Assembly (NCBI GenBank): GCA_031292485.1 | Contig: JARLHA010000057.1 | Span: 29,891-93,890, forward strand | From: Mucilaginibacter sp. | GTDB taxonomy: Bacteria; Bacteroidota; Bacteroidia; Sphingobacteriales; Sphingobacteriaceae | Length of the DNA stretch: 64,000 bases | Direction of reading: 5' to 3' | Shown: piece after piece, positions 1 through 10,300 of the stretch | Layout of the letters: every line of letters starts with the position of its first letter | How positions within the stretch are numbered: position 1 is the stretch's first letter | The notes under the pieces: model-generated | What the model was told of the DNA's origin: nothing | Database searches by the model: none | The model's input: only the letters and a program-made list of their open reading frames with translations | Program-made: the position numbers and the translations under genes

Positions 1-866
1 AAACACAGCAACAGGCAGTTAACAAAGCCAAGCCGGTAAAAAACGATATTTTGCCCGGCGGCAACAAAGCCATCTTAACCCTGTCAAACGGGTCAACCAT
101 TGTGTTGAATAGTGCAAAGGACGGCGTCATTACCAAAGAGGGCGGCGCAGCCGTAAACAAAACCCAAAACGGGCAACTGGTATACCAGGCGAATGATGAG
201 CAAAACGCTGCGGCCACTCCTGCCGCCATAGTTTACAATACGGTTACCACGCCCCGCGGCGGCGAGTACCAGATCGTGCTGGCCGATGGCACAAAAGCCT
301 GGCTCAACGCGGCATCATCTCTAAAATTCCCTACAGCATTTACCGGCAATACACGCCGGGTTGAAATAACCGGCGAAGTATATTTTGAGGTGGCTAAAAA
401 TAAAGACAAGCCCTTTATCGTATCCTCAAACGGCGCTGAGGTGGAGGTGCTGGGTACCCACTTTGATGTAATGGCCTACAATGATGAGCCGGAGATAAAA
501 ACCACCTTACTGGAGGGGTCCGTAAAATTCAGGAAAAACAAGGCTGAAGTGTTGTTAAGCCCGGGAGAGCAGGCGGTATCCGCCTATGCCTCGGGCAATA
601 TAAAAGTGCAAAAGGCCAATATTGGCGAAACGATGGCCTGGCGGGAAGGCTATTTTGTTTTCCAGGATGAAAATATCGAGGGCATAATGCGCAAGGTTTC
701 CAGGTGGTACAATGTAGATGTTGTTTACAAAGGCAATATGGAGGATAAAGAATACGGGGGGAAAATATCGCGCTACAAAAACATCTCAGACGTATTAAAG
801 AGTTTAGAACTGACCGGAACGATACATTTTAAAGTTGAAGAAAGGAGGGTTACTGTTATGCAATAA
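1..866 (+). CDS. FecR family anti-sigma factor, 3' part (5' end outside window)
   Basis: The reading frame is open from the first base of the window, so the start and the N-terminal anti-sigma and membrane segments lie upstream. What is visible is the periplasmic part: a FecR domain (residues around TPRGGEYQIVLADGTKAWLN through LLEGSVKF and LSPGEQA) followed by the C-terminal DUF4974-type segment (GYFVFQDENIEGIMRKVSRWYNV...). In this family the protein senses a TonB-dependent transducer and controls an ECF sigma factor. The next gene is a SusC with an N-terminal STN domain, the usual partner, so signalling from that transporter to this protein is likely. The sigma factor would be expected further upstream. 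Family call is firm; partner assignment is inferred from order. Confidence 0.93.
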   Translation, partial: TQQQAVNKAKPVKNDILPGGNKAILTLSNGSTIVLNSAKDGVITKEGGAAVNKTQNGQLVYQANDEQNAAATPAAIVYNTVTTPRGGEYQIVLADGTKAWLNAASSLKFPTAFTGNTRRVEITGEVYFEVAKNKDKPFIVSSNGAEVEVLGTHFDVMAYNDEPEIKTTLLEGSVKFRKNKAEVLLSPGEQAVSAYASGNIKVQKANIGETMAWREGYFVFQDENIEGIMRKVSRWYNVDVVYKGNMEDKEYGGKISRYKNISDVLKSLELTGTIHFKVEERRVTVMQ

Positions 867-901
867 AGCTACTTACCTAACAGTGCCTTAAAAAACAAAC
901 C

Positions 902-930
902 CAGGAGCATTCGCAGTGCCCCTGAGTTTT
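902..930 (+). terminator. weak hairpin between fecR and susC
   Basis: An 8-bp stem (CAGGAGCA / TGCCCCTG, one mismatch) with a 7-nt loop is followed by AGTTTT. It lies in the 146-bp gap before susC and could be a weak terminator or attenuator that lowers read-through from the regulatory genes. The tail is short, so this is tentative. Confidence 0.3.
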
Positions 931-1012
931 GTACTTGTTGCCAAGCAGGTGTAAGGCCATTTAAAAACCAATTACTTCGTAACAACTAATTATTAACTAA
1001 CCTAACATTCAA

Positions 1013-4000
1013 ATGTATAAAATTTATACTGCATTTAAATGCAGAAGAATCCCAGTTAAACTATTGTTAACCATGAAGCTCACGATTGTTTTAATGCTTA
1101 CAATTTTATTACAGGCCGGAGCTGCAACCTACGCTCAAAAAATAACCCTGAATAAAAAAGGCGCCTCGTTAAAAGAGGTTTTTGAAGCGATACAGCAACA
1201 AAGTAATTATACCGTAGTGTATGATTCAAAAATGATCAGAGCAACCAAACCGGTAACCGTATCTTTTAAAGATGCCTCGCTGGAAGAAGTGCTGGATAAG
1301 TGCCTGCTTGATCAGTCGTTAACATACGCCATTAACCTTAACACTATTGTGATCCGTAAGAAAGCGGAGTTGCCCCCTGTTATGGAAGCTTTACTTAAAA
1401 TTACGGGTAAAGTAACTGATTCAAAGGGCCAGCCGCTTATAGGTGCAACTATCAGTATAAAAAATGGCAAAAACATTGCAGTAACGGATGTTAACGGCGC
1501 ATTTACGATCTCTGTTCCCGAGAATACCATTATCAGGGTATCTTATGTCGGCTTTATAGCACAGGATGTAGCGGTTGACGGAAAGACCGAACTATCTATT
1601 GTTTTGAAAGAGGCCGCAGGCAGCTTAAACGAAGTAGTGGTGGTTGGTTACGGTACCCAGCGCAAGCAGGACCTTACCGGTGCTGTATCCGTAATCGGCT
1701 CAAAGGAGCTGGAAGACAGGCCAAATACGCAGTTTGGTTATTCAATTGAAGGTAAAGCTGCCGGCGTACAGGTGATCAGGCCATCGGGCCAGCCGGATGC
1801 TGGTTTCTCCATCAAAATTCGCGGTACTTCGTCTATCACTTCGGGCACCGACCCGCTTTATATTGTTGACGATGTGCCAACTTACAACACCAACGAAATT
1901 AACCCGGCTGATATTGAAACCATCACTGTATTAAAAGATGCATCGGCAGCGGCCATTTATGGTAGCAGCGGCGCAAACGGTGTGGTACTCATCACTACCA
2001 AACATGGTGCAAAAAACCAAAAATCAAGGGTTAGCTATAATGGTTCTGTAACTTCATCACAGGTATGGAAGAAACTACAGGTATTAAATACGCCTCAATA
2101 TGAATCATTGATGGCCGAAATGGGTATCAGCCTGCCAGACCCGACTAATTTTACGAATACCAACTGGCAGAACCTGGTTTTCAGGAACGCGCTTTCACAA
2201 AGCCACAATTTATCCGTTTCGGGCGGTAGTGATAACACCACCTATTACATTTCAGGATCTTATGTAAAGCAGGAAGGTATTGTAATTAATAATAATGTTG
2301 GCCGGGCCACTTTTAAAGTAAACCTGGACCATAAAGTAAGCGACTTGTTAAAAGTTGGAACCAACATATCTTATGACCGTTGGTCGGATGTGAGCGTTCC
2401 CGAAGGGTATTCAAACGGCGTAATTACCAGGTTAATTACCGCAGTGCCAATTATCGGCGTTTGGAACCCGCTGATCCCCACCCAATATGCAGTAAGCCCC
2501 GTGGCGCCTGTTGATATTGAGAACCCGGTTTCGGTTGCTTACCAGCCGCAAAACCTGTTGGTTAATAATCGTTTTAACGGTAATGCCAATGCTGAGCTGA
2601 GTATTTTACCTGGTTTAAAATTCAAGAGTATTTTTGGTCTTGAGCATAGCAACAGCATAGCCACCTCTTTCCAGAATTCTATCCAAACCAGCTACGGCCG
2701 GTCAATGGACGGCCTAGCCGCTGAAAATGATAATAACTTTGACTACTGGATCTCGGAAAACACGCTGAACTATACCAAAAAAATAAAGGATCATAGTTTT
2801 GCCTTACTGGTAGGTTATGTGGCTTCGGATGAAAGCAATCGCAGCGATTATCTTGCTTCGCATGGTTTTGGCGGCAGTACCGCTATTACTACTGTAACCG
2901 CCGGAACTGTGCAATCGGTACCGCAGGTAAATATTTATGATAAAACCCACGAATCATTTATCGGCAGGCTGAACTATAATTATAAGGACAGGTACCTGTT
3001 AACATCCAATTTACGGGCTGATGCTTCCAGCATATTCTCTTCTAAAAACAGGTGGGGTTATTTTCCTTCGTTTTCAGTAGGATGGAGAATCTCCAATGAA
3101 GACTTCTTTAAAAACGTTACAGCGGTAAGCGATCTTAAACTGCGCGCCGGCTGGGGTATTGTTGGTAATGATGCCATTTCGCCATATTCAAGGTACGGGC
3201 TGATCGGTCTTTCAACTTATGTGATCGGCGGCAGCTCGGTAACCGCGTATGTACCGTCAACCCTGTCAAACGATAATTTAAAGTGGGAACAAACCGCACA
3301 ATATAATATCGGCCTTGATTTTGGTTTGCTGAACAACCGGGTAACCATTACCACTGATTATTACGATAAAAAAACCACCAACCTGTTATTGAACGCTCCT
3401 ATACCGGCAAGCGTTGGAGTTGGCGGCAATACGGCTATCATCAATGCCGGTTCTATCCAGAACAAAGGATTTGAGTTCCAGCTTACTTCAAAAAATATTG
3501 TGAATCATGATTTTACCTGGAGTACTGATTTTAATATTTATTTAAACCGCGGTAAAGTATTGGATGTAGTTGGCCAGACGTTGTTTACAGGTAATGTTAA
3601 CGTTGCAGGTAATACCTATCAAACCGCTTTGGTAAAGGCGGGCCTTCCGCTGGGTTCTTTTTATGGCAAGTATGCCCTTGGGGTTGATCCGGCCACAGGA
3701 AACGAAAAGTATTTGCAAAATAAGGCAGGCACAGATAGTTTGGGCGTGATAGGTAACGCCAACCCTAAGTTTGCTTATGGTTTAACCAACTCATTCACCT
3801 ATAAAAAATTCACACTGAATATATTTTTACAGGGGGAGCAGGGCAACCAGATATTTAATGCAACCAGGATGCTGACTGAATCGATGACGATTGGCGAAAA
3901 CCAGTCGGCTGCGGTTTTAAGAAGGTGGGAAAAACCGGGAGATATTACCAACATACCCAAGTCATCCCCAAATGATCCAACCAATTCATATCCGTCAACA

Positions 4001-4285
4001 AGGTTTATCGAAAACGGATCGTACTTAAGGGTTAAATCGCTTACACTGGGTTATTCGCTACCTGAGTCGGTGCTGAATAAGTTAAAAATAAGCCGTTTTA
4101 TGGTTTATATCACAGCTGAAAACTTATTTACGTTCACCAAATACTCAGGATTCGATCCGGAAACAAGTGTGTTTAACAGTTCGTCAAATTCAGATACTGC
4201 CAGTAAAAACACAGCCCCCGGGGTTGATTATGGCAACTATCCGCAATCAAGGGACTTTATTTTAGGTGTTAACGTAACTTTTTAA
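1013..4285 (+). CDS. SusC/RagA-family TonB-linked outer membrane transporter with STN domain
   Basis: Outer-membrane TonB-dependent receptor of 1090 residues, normal for the family. In order: signal peptide ending near residue 41 (ATYAQ), STN (secretin/TonB short N-terminal) domain about 42-115, carboxypeptidase-D-like regulatory domain about 128-200, the SusC motif NEVVVVGYGTQ near 206, plug domain, then a long beta-barrel ending in an aromatic-rich strand (FILGVNVTF). The STN domain marks it as a signal-transducing transporter working with FecR, whose gene lies just upstream. The start at 1013 gives the typical basic leader before the hydrophobic core; the ATG at 1073 is an alternative. SusD follows after 23 nt, so the two are co-transcribed. 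The substrate cannot be told from sequence; no glycanase gene is adjacent. Confidence 0.95.
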   Translation: MYKIYTAFKCRRIPVKLLLTMKLTIVLMLTILLQAGAATYAQKITLNKKGASLKEVFEAIQQQSNYTVVYDSKMIRATKPVTVSFKDASLEEVLDKCLLDQSLTYAINLNTIVIRKKAELPPVMEALLKITGKVTDSKGQPLIGATISIKNGKNIAVTDVNGAFTISVPENTIIRVSYVGFIAQDVAVDGKTELSIVLKEAAGSLNEVVVVGYGTQRKQDLTGAVSVIGSKELEDRPNTQFGYSIEGKAAGVQVIRPSGQPDAGFSIKIRGTSSITSGTDPLYIVDDVPTYNTNEINPADIETITVLKDASAAAIYGSSGANGVVLITTKHGAKNQKSRVSYNGSVTSSQVWKKLQVLNTPQYESLMAEMGISLPDPTNFTNTNWQNLVFRNALSQSHNLSVSGGSDNTTYYISGSYVKQEGIVINNNVGRATFKVNLDHKVSDLLKVGTNISYDRWSDVSVPEGYSNGVITRLITAVPIIGVWNPLIPTQYAVSPVAPVDIENPVSVAYQPQNLLVNNRFNGNANAELSILPGLKFKSIFGLEHSNSIATSFQNSIQTSYGRSMDGLAAENDNNFDYWISENTLNYTKKIKDHSFALLVGYVASDESNRSDYLASHGFGGSTAITTVTAGTVQSVPQVNIYDKTHESFIGRLNYNYKDRYLLTSNLRADASSIFSSKNRWGYFPSFSVGWRISNEDFFKNVTAVSDLKLRAGWGIVGNDAISPYSRYGLIGLSTYVIGGSSVTAYVPSTLSNDNLKWEQTAQYNIGLDFGLLNNRVTITTDYYDKKTTNLLLNAPIPASVGVGGNTAIINAGSIQNKGFEFQLTSKNIVNHDFTWSTDFNIYLNRGKVLDVVGQTLFTGNVNVAGNTYQTALVKAGLPLGSFYGKYALGVDPATGNEKYLQNKAGTDSLGVIGNANPKFAYGLTNSFTYKKFTLNIFLQGEQGNQIFNATRMLTESMTIGENQSAAVLRRWEKPGDITNIPKSSPNDPTNSYPSTRFIENGSYLRVKSLTLGYSLPESVLNKLKISRFMVYITAENLFTFTKYSGFDPETSVFNSSSNSDTASKNTAPGVDYGNYPQSRDFILGVNVTF

Positions 4286-4308
4286 CCTTAAATTATTATT
4301 GTAAGATC

Positions 4309-5820
4309 ATGAAAAAGAAAACGATATTTTTAATAACGCTCCTTTTTGCAGTAGCAATGGGATCGTGCCGGAAATTTTTAGATACCACCCCTCAAACAAG
4401 TCTTACCACGGGTAACGCATACAACTCGGCGCAGGATATTGAAAATGCAATATCCGGTTGTTACCAGATTTTTATGGGCAGCGATTATTACCAGTGGGAA
4501 AATGTAATGCTGAGCGATAACAGGTCGGATAACGCCTATCCCGGCGGCGGCGGTGAAGCTACCTTTGTTGAGGAAGACCAGTTTACCATGCCGGCAAGTA
4601 ACAGCCACATGTATAACCTTTGGTCGCAATTATACCAGGGCATAGCTCATTGCAACCTTTTATTGGCCAACATAAATGGAGCAACTGGTTTAGCTGCTAA
4701 CCGCAAAGCGCAAATCATCGGCGAAGCCAGCTTTTTAAGGGCACTCCATTATTACCAACTGGTAAAAACATGGGGCGGGGTCCCGATCGAACTGGAGTCA
4801 AATACAGCTGACCCTAAAGTTACCCGTAAGCCGCGTGCTACTGAAACACAGGTTTATGACCAGATAAATGCAGATCTGCAGGTGGCCGTTGCCAATTTGC
4901 CCGACAGCTATGGCAGCGACCCCTCAGTAAATAAAGTTCGTGCTACGAAAGGGGCCGCTTATGCACTGCTGGCAAAAATATGGGCGCAAAGAAGCGACAG
5001 GGATTACAACAAGGTGCTTGCTTATTGTAAAGACGTAGTGAACAGTCCTGCGGGTTACTCGCTGGTGCCTAGTTACAGTAGCCTTTTTGATGGCAGCCAC
5101 TATTTCAATTCCGAATCGATATTGGAGATCCCGTTTACTGCGGGCGGTCCGAATGCAAGCTGGGGTGTTGAACTGTTTTTAGCCCCCGAAGATGGCTGGC
5201 AAAAATACTGCGTTCCGGCACATGACCTGGTAAACGCATTCGTTGCCGAGGGCGACAATGTGAGAGAAAATACCAGCGTTTTATTTGTTACGAAAGATGT
5301 GAACGGCAACCCCATCGCCTGGGCTGATGAGAACTGGAACCCCTGCCAGGATCCAACAAAGCCCACCCCGTTTGCTTACAAACAAAAGCATCCGAATGGC
5401 TGGTCAAGCGGGGACCATTTTTATTTGCTGAGGCTGGATGATATCATCCTGCTGCAGGCCGAAGCCGATAATCAATTGGGCAATACAGCAGAGGCAGTCT
5501 CGCTGTTAAATAAAATAAGGAACCGTGTAGGTTTACCTAATACCACAGCCAGCACACAAGCGACCCTTACTACAGCCATCCTGAATGAAAGAAGGCTGGA
5601 GTTGGCTTTTGAAGCGCAGCGCTGGGATGACTTAACCCGTTTGGGTGTGGCCACCACGGTGATGGCTAATTTAAAAGAGGTTAAGTACACCTGTAACAAC
5701 GGCGTGCCAAGCGCGCCTATACCAATTGTTTACAACTGCGATAAAAACCATTGGTTAATGCCACTCCCACTTACAGAGATTAACAATAACCCGAATTTAG
5801 TGCAAAACCCCGGTTATTGA
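4309..5820 (+). CDS. SusD/RagB-family nutrient-binding outer membrane lipoprotein
   Basis: A 503-residue surface lipoprotein that caps the SusC barrel and delivers ligand to it. It has a lipoprotein signal with lipobox AMGSC (Cys20), followed by the family start KFLDTTPQ. The N-terminal TPR-like helical part includes LWSQLYQGIAHCNLLL and FLRALHYYQLVKTWGGVP. The C-terminal RagB/SusD region shows LLRLDDIILLQAEA, LNKIRNRVGL and ILNERRLELAFEAQRWDDL, all hallmarks of the family. It lies 23 nt after susC. Ligand specificity is unknown. Confidence 0.95.
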   Translation: MKKKTIFLITLLFAVAMGSCRKFLDTTPQTSLTTGNAYNSAQDIENAISGCYQIFMGSDYYQWENVMLSDNRSDNAYPGGGGEATFVEEDQFTMPASNSHMYNLWSQLYQGIAHCNLLLANINGATGLAANRKAQIIGEASFLRALHYYQLVKTWGGVPIELESNTADPKVTRKPRATETQVYDQINADLQVAVANLPDSYGSDPSVNKVRATKGAAYALLAKIWAQRSDRDYNKVLAYCKDVVNSPAGYSLVPSYSSLFDGSHYFNSESILEIPFTAGGPNASWGVELFLAPEDGWQKYCVPAHDLVNAFVAEGDNVRENTSVLFVTKDVNGNPIAWADENWNPCQDPTKPTPFAYKQKHPNGWSSGDHFYLLRLDDIILLQAEADNQLGNTAEAVSLLNKIRNRVGLPNTTASTQATLTTAILNERRLELAFEAQRWDDLTRLGVATTVMANLKEVKYTCNNGVPSAPIPIVYNCDKNHWLMPLPLTEINNNPNLVQNPGY

Positions 5821-5845
5821 CGTGAATTACACTAACCATAACAGG

Positions 5846-6829
5846 ATGGCTTATATCACAAATGTAGTTGTTACCATGTTTTTGGTACTATTATTTTCGT
5901 GCAGTAAAAACAATTTGGGAAATAATTCGAACGGATCAACCCCTGTTACAGTACAAAAACCACCTGCCCTCAAAGGCAGGCTGGTTTTTCATAGTTATTC
6001 GTGCTATGGCTGTAACGATTCAAAGCTGTTTATGTTAGATTTTTCAACCGGTGTTTTAACGCAAATAAATATCGGCTGGAATATCGACAATTGCATGAAT
6101 GCCGATTTTAGCCCCGATGGAAAGTATATTGTTTTTATGGGGACCGATAAAGTATCAGGTAACTGGGATGTGTATTTGTGGCAGGTAAATTCGGCCGCAC
6201 AACCGGTGAACCTTACGGCTGCTTTGGGCGCTTCGTCGCGGGACGAGGACCCAAAGTTTTCGAACAGCGGCACCAGGATAGTGTTTAAGCACAACGGGCA
6301 CCTGGCCGAAATGGATTTGAGCGGAAATATTACCCGTAGCATTACCAGCGGCAGCGGCGAAGAATCAATGCCGTATTATATTTACGACGACAGTAAGATA
6401 TTATATGCGGAAGGTGGTGGGGCAGGTTCGGATATTTATATGGTAGATAAAAACGGCGTTAGTACCAAAACCGAGGCATCGTTACCAAACATACAGGAGT
6501 ATTACCCGATAGCGAAAGACAGTGTTTCGTTTTTGTATACAGGCGGCCTTAGTGCAACCAATGCAAACGATCAGATTTTCAGGGGGTTTTATGATAGCAA
6601 TAAAATAGCCCAGTATTTGCCGTTTAATGAGCCCTCGGCCAATTATTCCGACCCTTATCCATGTAATGACGAATATGTCTTCCTGTCAAGTACCCGCACC
6701 GGCACCAAAGGCGGGTATGATTTGTATTTAGCCGATATTAAAACCGGCAATATCTGGTCGTTAAACGTTTATAATTTAAATGTTAATTCGGTAAACGAGG
6801 AGTTGGGTTCCTGTTACAATCCAAATTAA
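5846..6829 (+). CDS. lipoprotein with PD40/TolB-like beta-propeller
   Basis: A 327-residue lipoprotein if started at the ATG at 5846; an in-frame GTG at 5822, 2 nt after the susD stop, would add eight residues. The signal sequence has a lipobox ending LLFSC. The rest consists of repeated propeller blades with the PD40 signature (MNADFSPDGKYIVFMG, DPKFSNSGTRIVFKH, a later SDPYPCNDEYVFLSS). Two close cysteines (YSCYGC) follow the lipid anchor region. It is the last gene of the susCD operon, before a strong terminator, so it is probably an accessory surface protein of the uptake system. Exact role unknown. Confidence 0.8.
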   Translation: MAYITNVVVTMFLVLLFSCSKNNLGNNSNGSTPVTVQKPPALKGRLVFHSYSCYGCNDSKLFMLDFSTGVLTQINIGWNIDNCMNADFSPDGKYIVFMGTDKVSGNWDVYLWQVNSAAQPVNLTAALGASSRDEDPKFSNSGTRIVFKHNGHLAEMDLSGNITRSITSGSGEESMPYYIYDDSKILYAEGGGAGSDIYMVDKNGVSTKTEASLPNIQEYYPIAKDSVSFLYTGGLSATNANDQIFRGFYDSNKIAQYLPFNEPSANYSDPYPCNDEYVFLSSTRTGTKGGYDLYLADIKTGNIWSLNVYNLNVNSVNEELGSCYNPN

Positions 6830-6966
6830 AAGCCTGTAAACAAGCAAACAAATGAAATTTTAATTACCGGTAATAGAGCCGGTAATGCTGAATAAAGAAC
6901 TTGGGTGATCAGGAAACATGGGGCCTGAGATTTAGTTGTATTACATCGTTTAGCAATGATGTTGAG

Positions 6967-7000
6967 TGCGTTCCGGTGTGAGATCCGGAGCGCATTTTTT
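6967..7000 (+). terminator. intrinsic terminator of the susCD operon
   Basis: Ten-bp stem TGCGTTCCGG / CCGGAGCGCA (one G-U pair), 8-nt loop, followed directly by six T. It lies 137 bp after the last gene of the operon. Confidence 0.85.
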
Positions 7001-7020
7001 ATTCACTTTGTATTGTAATT

Positions 7021-7034
7021 AAACACCCTTTAGT
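7021..7034. repeat. 14-bp inverted repeat arm, downstream of nrdJ
   Basis: AAACACCCTTTAGT here is the exact reverse complement of positions 10739-10752 upstream of the nrdJ start. The two arms bracket the whole gene. Meaning unknown. Confidence 0.5.
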
Positions 7035-7088
7035 CTGTTGTCAGGTCCTAATAATATATTTGAAAATAAACGGACAACGATATACCAT

Positions 7089-7119
7089 AAAAAAAGCCCC
7101 GGTGCACTACTCCCGGGAC
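7089..7119 (-). terminator. intrinsic terminator downstream of nrdJ
   Basis: Read on the minus strand: stem GTCCCGG / CCGGGGC (one G-U pair), 10-nt loop, then a run of seven T. It is well placed to end nrdJ transcription, about 240 bp past the stop codon. Confidence 0.75.
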
Positions 7120-7170
7120 TCACTAAAATTAAACTATAAAACTGAACACAAAACGCCGAATCGTTAAAAG

Positions 7171-7203
7171 GTCATTGGGTCATTGCGTCATTTAGTCATT
7201 GCC
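7171..7203. repeat. short tandem GTCATT repeat
   Basis: GTCATTGGGTCATTGCGTCA and a further TTAGTCATTG give three to four units of about 9-10 nt. The rest of the 6830-7356 gap holds the two terminators listed and AT-rich sequence with no gene seen. Confidence 0.5.
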
Positions 7204-7356
7204 TTTCTCGTTTCATCACCGCTGGCCCCCTGCCGCAAAGCAGGTATAACCTTTATAGTAGTACTGTATGTTTCTCACAAATCCTCTTCTCACTAAATTA
7301 TCATTTCACAAATTCATCACTCATCAACCAATCCCACTCAATAATTCACTAATTAT

Positions 7357-10300
7357 CTAACTGCATCCCATCGAATTGCCGCAGTTTAAGCACTTGTAAC
7401 AGGTGCCTGAGCGCACGGTGGTATGTCCGCAGGTATTGCATGCCGGGGCATCGCTTTGTACACCCATGGTAATATCAACACTGTACTGTTTTTTTATGCT
7501 GATTTTTTGTTCAACTGCCATCGGTTTTTCTGCCGGATGATAAACATTCGTTTCATCCGTATTCACATCCTCGTCAATCATTTGCGGGTTGCCGGTAATG
7601 CCGTTTTGCTCGGTAATTACATGCACCAGGTCGGTACGGTCCTGGTATTCGTAACCCAGCATCCTGAAGATATAATCGATAATACTGGTGGCGCTTTTAA
7701 TATTGGCATGGCCAACCACCATACCGGCCGGTTCAAATCGGGTAAAGGTAAATTTCTCTACATATTCTTCCAGCGGTACGCCGTACTGCAGGCCAACCGA
7801 AACGGCGATGGCAAAGCAGTTCATCAGCGAGCGGAATGTTGCGCCCTCTTTGTGCATATCCACAAAAATCTCGCCTAATGTTCCATCTTCATATTCACCT
7901 GTGCGTACATACACGGTTTGCCCGTCTATAATAGCTTTCTGGGTATAACCGCGGCGTTTAAATGGCAATACTTTCTTTTGTACCACGCGGCTCAGCTGAC
8001 GCATAAAGGCGGTATCTTTCGATTTTTCCATAATCGCCATGGCTGCTTCCAGTACCTGGTCGGGGGTAAGGTCGCTTAGCTTTACATTGGCTGCTTTGCC
8101 TAATACCTCTTCCACCGTTTCCAGCTTGTCTTGCGAAACCTCTTCTTTGTCTTCCTTAACGTCAGATTTGGTGGACAGTGGCTGCGAAAGTTTACAACCA
8201 TCACGGTAAAGTGCGTTGGCTTTTAAGCCTAAGCGCCATGACAGCTCGTAGCAATCTTTGATCTCATCAACCTTCGCTTCATTAGGCAGGTTGATTGTTT
8301 TTGATATAGCGCCTGACAGGAACGGCTGTGCCGCTGCCATCATTTTAATGTGGCCATGCGAGTGGATGTAGCGCTCGCCTTTGGCGCCGCATTTATTCGC
8401 GCAGTCAAATATCGGGTAATGTTCTTTTTTCAGGTAAGGTGCACCTTCAATGGTCATGGTGCCGCAAATGTATTCATTTGCTTCCGCGATCTGTTTATTG
8501 CTGAAGCCGAGGCCACGCAGCACATTAAAATCTTGTGCGTTGTATTGCTCGGCAGTAAAGCCAAGGCGTTTTAAACACTCCTCGCCCATCGACCAGATGT
8601 TAAATGCAAAACTGATCTCAAAAGCTGATACGATGCCTTTATCCAGTTTTTCAAGTTCGTCGTCACTTAAACCTTTGGATTTAAGGCTGTCGAAATTAAT
8701 ATGCGGCGCCCCTTTTAGGGTGGCTGCGCCTTTAGCGTAGTTGATGATGGCGGTTACTTCATGGTCGGCATAACCCAAATTGCTCAATGCTTCGGGCACT
8801 GCCTGGTTAATGATCTTAAAATAACCACCACCCGAAAGTTTTTTAAATTTAACCAGCGCAAAATCAGGCTCGATACCGGTGGTATCGCAATCCATTACCA
8901 AACCGATAGTGCCGGTTGGGGCAATAACGGTGGTTTGTGCGTTGCGGTAGCCATACTTTTCGCCCATTTCAACTGCTTTATCCCAGGAGTTGCAGGCAGC
9001 TGATAGTAAATAATCAGGGCACTGGATCTGGTCGATGCCCGGAGGGTGGATCTCCAGCCCATCAAAATTATCAGTAGAGTTATAAGCCGCATAGCGGTGG
9101 TTGCGCATTACGCGCAGCATGTGTTGCTTGTTGTCTTCATAACGGGCAAACGGGCCAAGCTCCCTTGCCATTTCGGCCGAGGTAGCATAAGCGGTGCCGG
9201 TCATGATAGCGGTGATGGCCGCAGCAATTGCCCGTGCCTTTTTGCTGTCATAAGGTATCCCGTTCACCATTAAAGCCGAACCCAGGTTGGCATAGCCTAA
9301 ACCAAGGGTGCGGTAATCGTAGGATAGCTGTGCCACTTCTTTCGAAGGAAATTGCGCCATCAATACGGAGATCTCCAAAACGATGGTCCAGATTCGGCAG
9401 GTATGTTCAAAGCCTTTTACATCAAACACCCGGGTTTCTTTATCGAAGAAATGTGCCAGGTTGATGGAAGCCAGGTTGCAGGCTGTATTATCCAAAAACA
9501 TGTATTCAGAGCATGGGTTGGAGGCATTGATGCGGCCGCCTTCGGGGCAGGTATGCCACTCGTTAATGGTGCTGTCAAACTGTACGCCGGGATCAGCGCA
9601 TGCCCAGGCTGCAAAAGCGATATCATCCCAAAGCTTTTGTGCCGGGATCGATTTAACGGGTTTACCCGTCATGCGGCTGGTTAAGTCCCAGTTGCTTCCG
9701 CCTTTCAAAGCTTTAAAAAAGTTATTGGGGATGCGTACAGAATTATTGGAATTTTGACCGGATACGGTGCGATAGGCTTCCCCTTCGTAATCCGAAGAGT
9801 ATCCTGCTGCAATTAATGCCGCCACTTTTTTCTCTTCTTCTACCTTCCAGTTCACAAAGCTTTCAATTTCCGGGTGATCCAAATCAAGGCAAACCATTTT
9901 GGCGGCCCGGCGGGTAGTACCGCCTGATTTGATGGCCCCTGCGGCCCGGTCGCCTATTTTAAGGAACGACATTAAGCCGGAAGAATAACCGCCACCGGAT
10001 AGTTTTTCGCTTTCGCCGCGGATTTTGGAGAAGTTGGTACCTACGCCAGAGCCATATTTAAAGATCCGCGCTTCGCGAACCCAAAGGTCCATCACGCCGC
10101 CTTCATTTACCAGGTCATCTTCAACGGAGAGGATAAAACAGGCATGCGGCTGCGGGCGCTCATAAGCTGATGTGGATTTACTTAATTTTTTGGTAGTCGG
10201 GTCAACAAAATAGTGGCCCTGCGGTTTCCCGCTGATATTGTACGAACTGTAAAGCCCGGTGTTGAACCACTGCGGCGAATTTGGCGCGGCCAGCTGCCCG

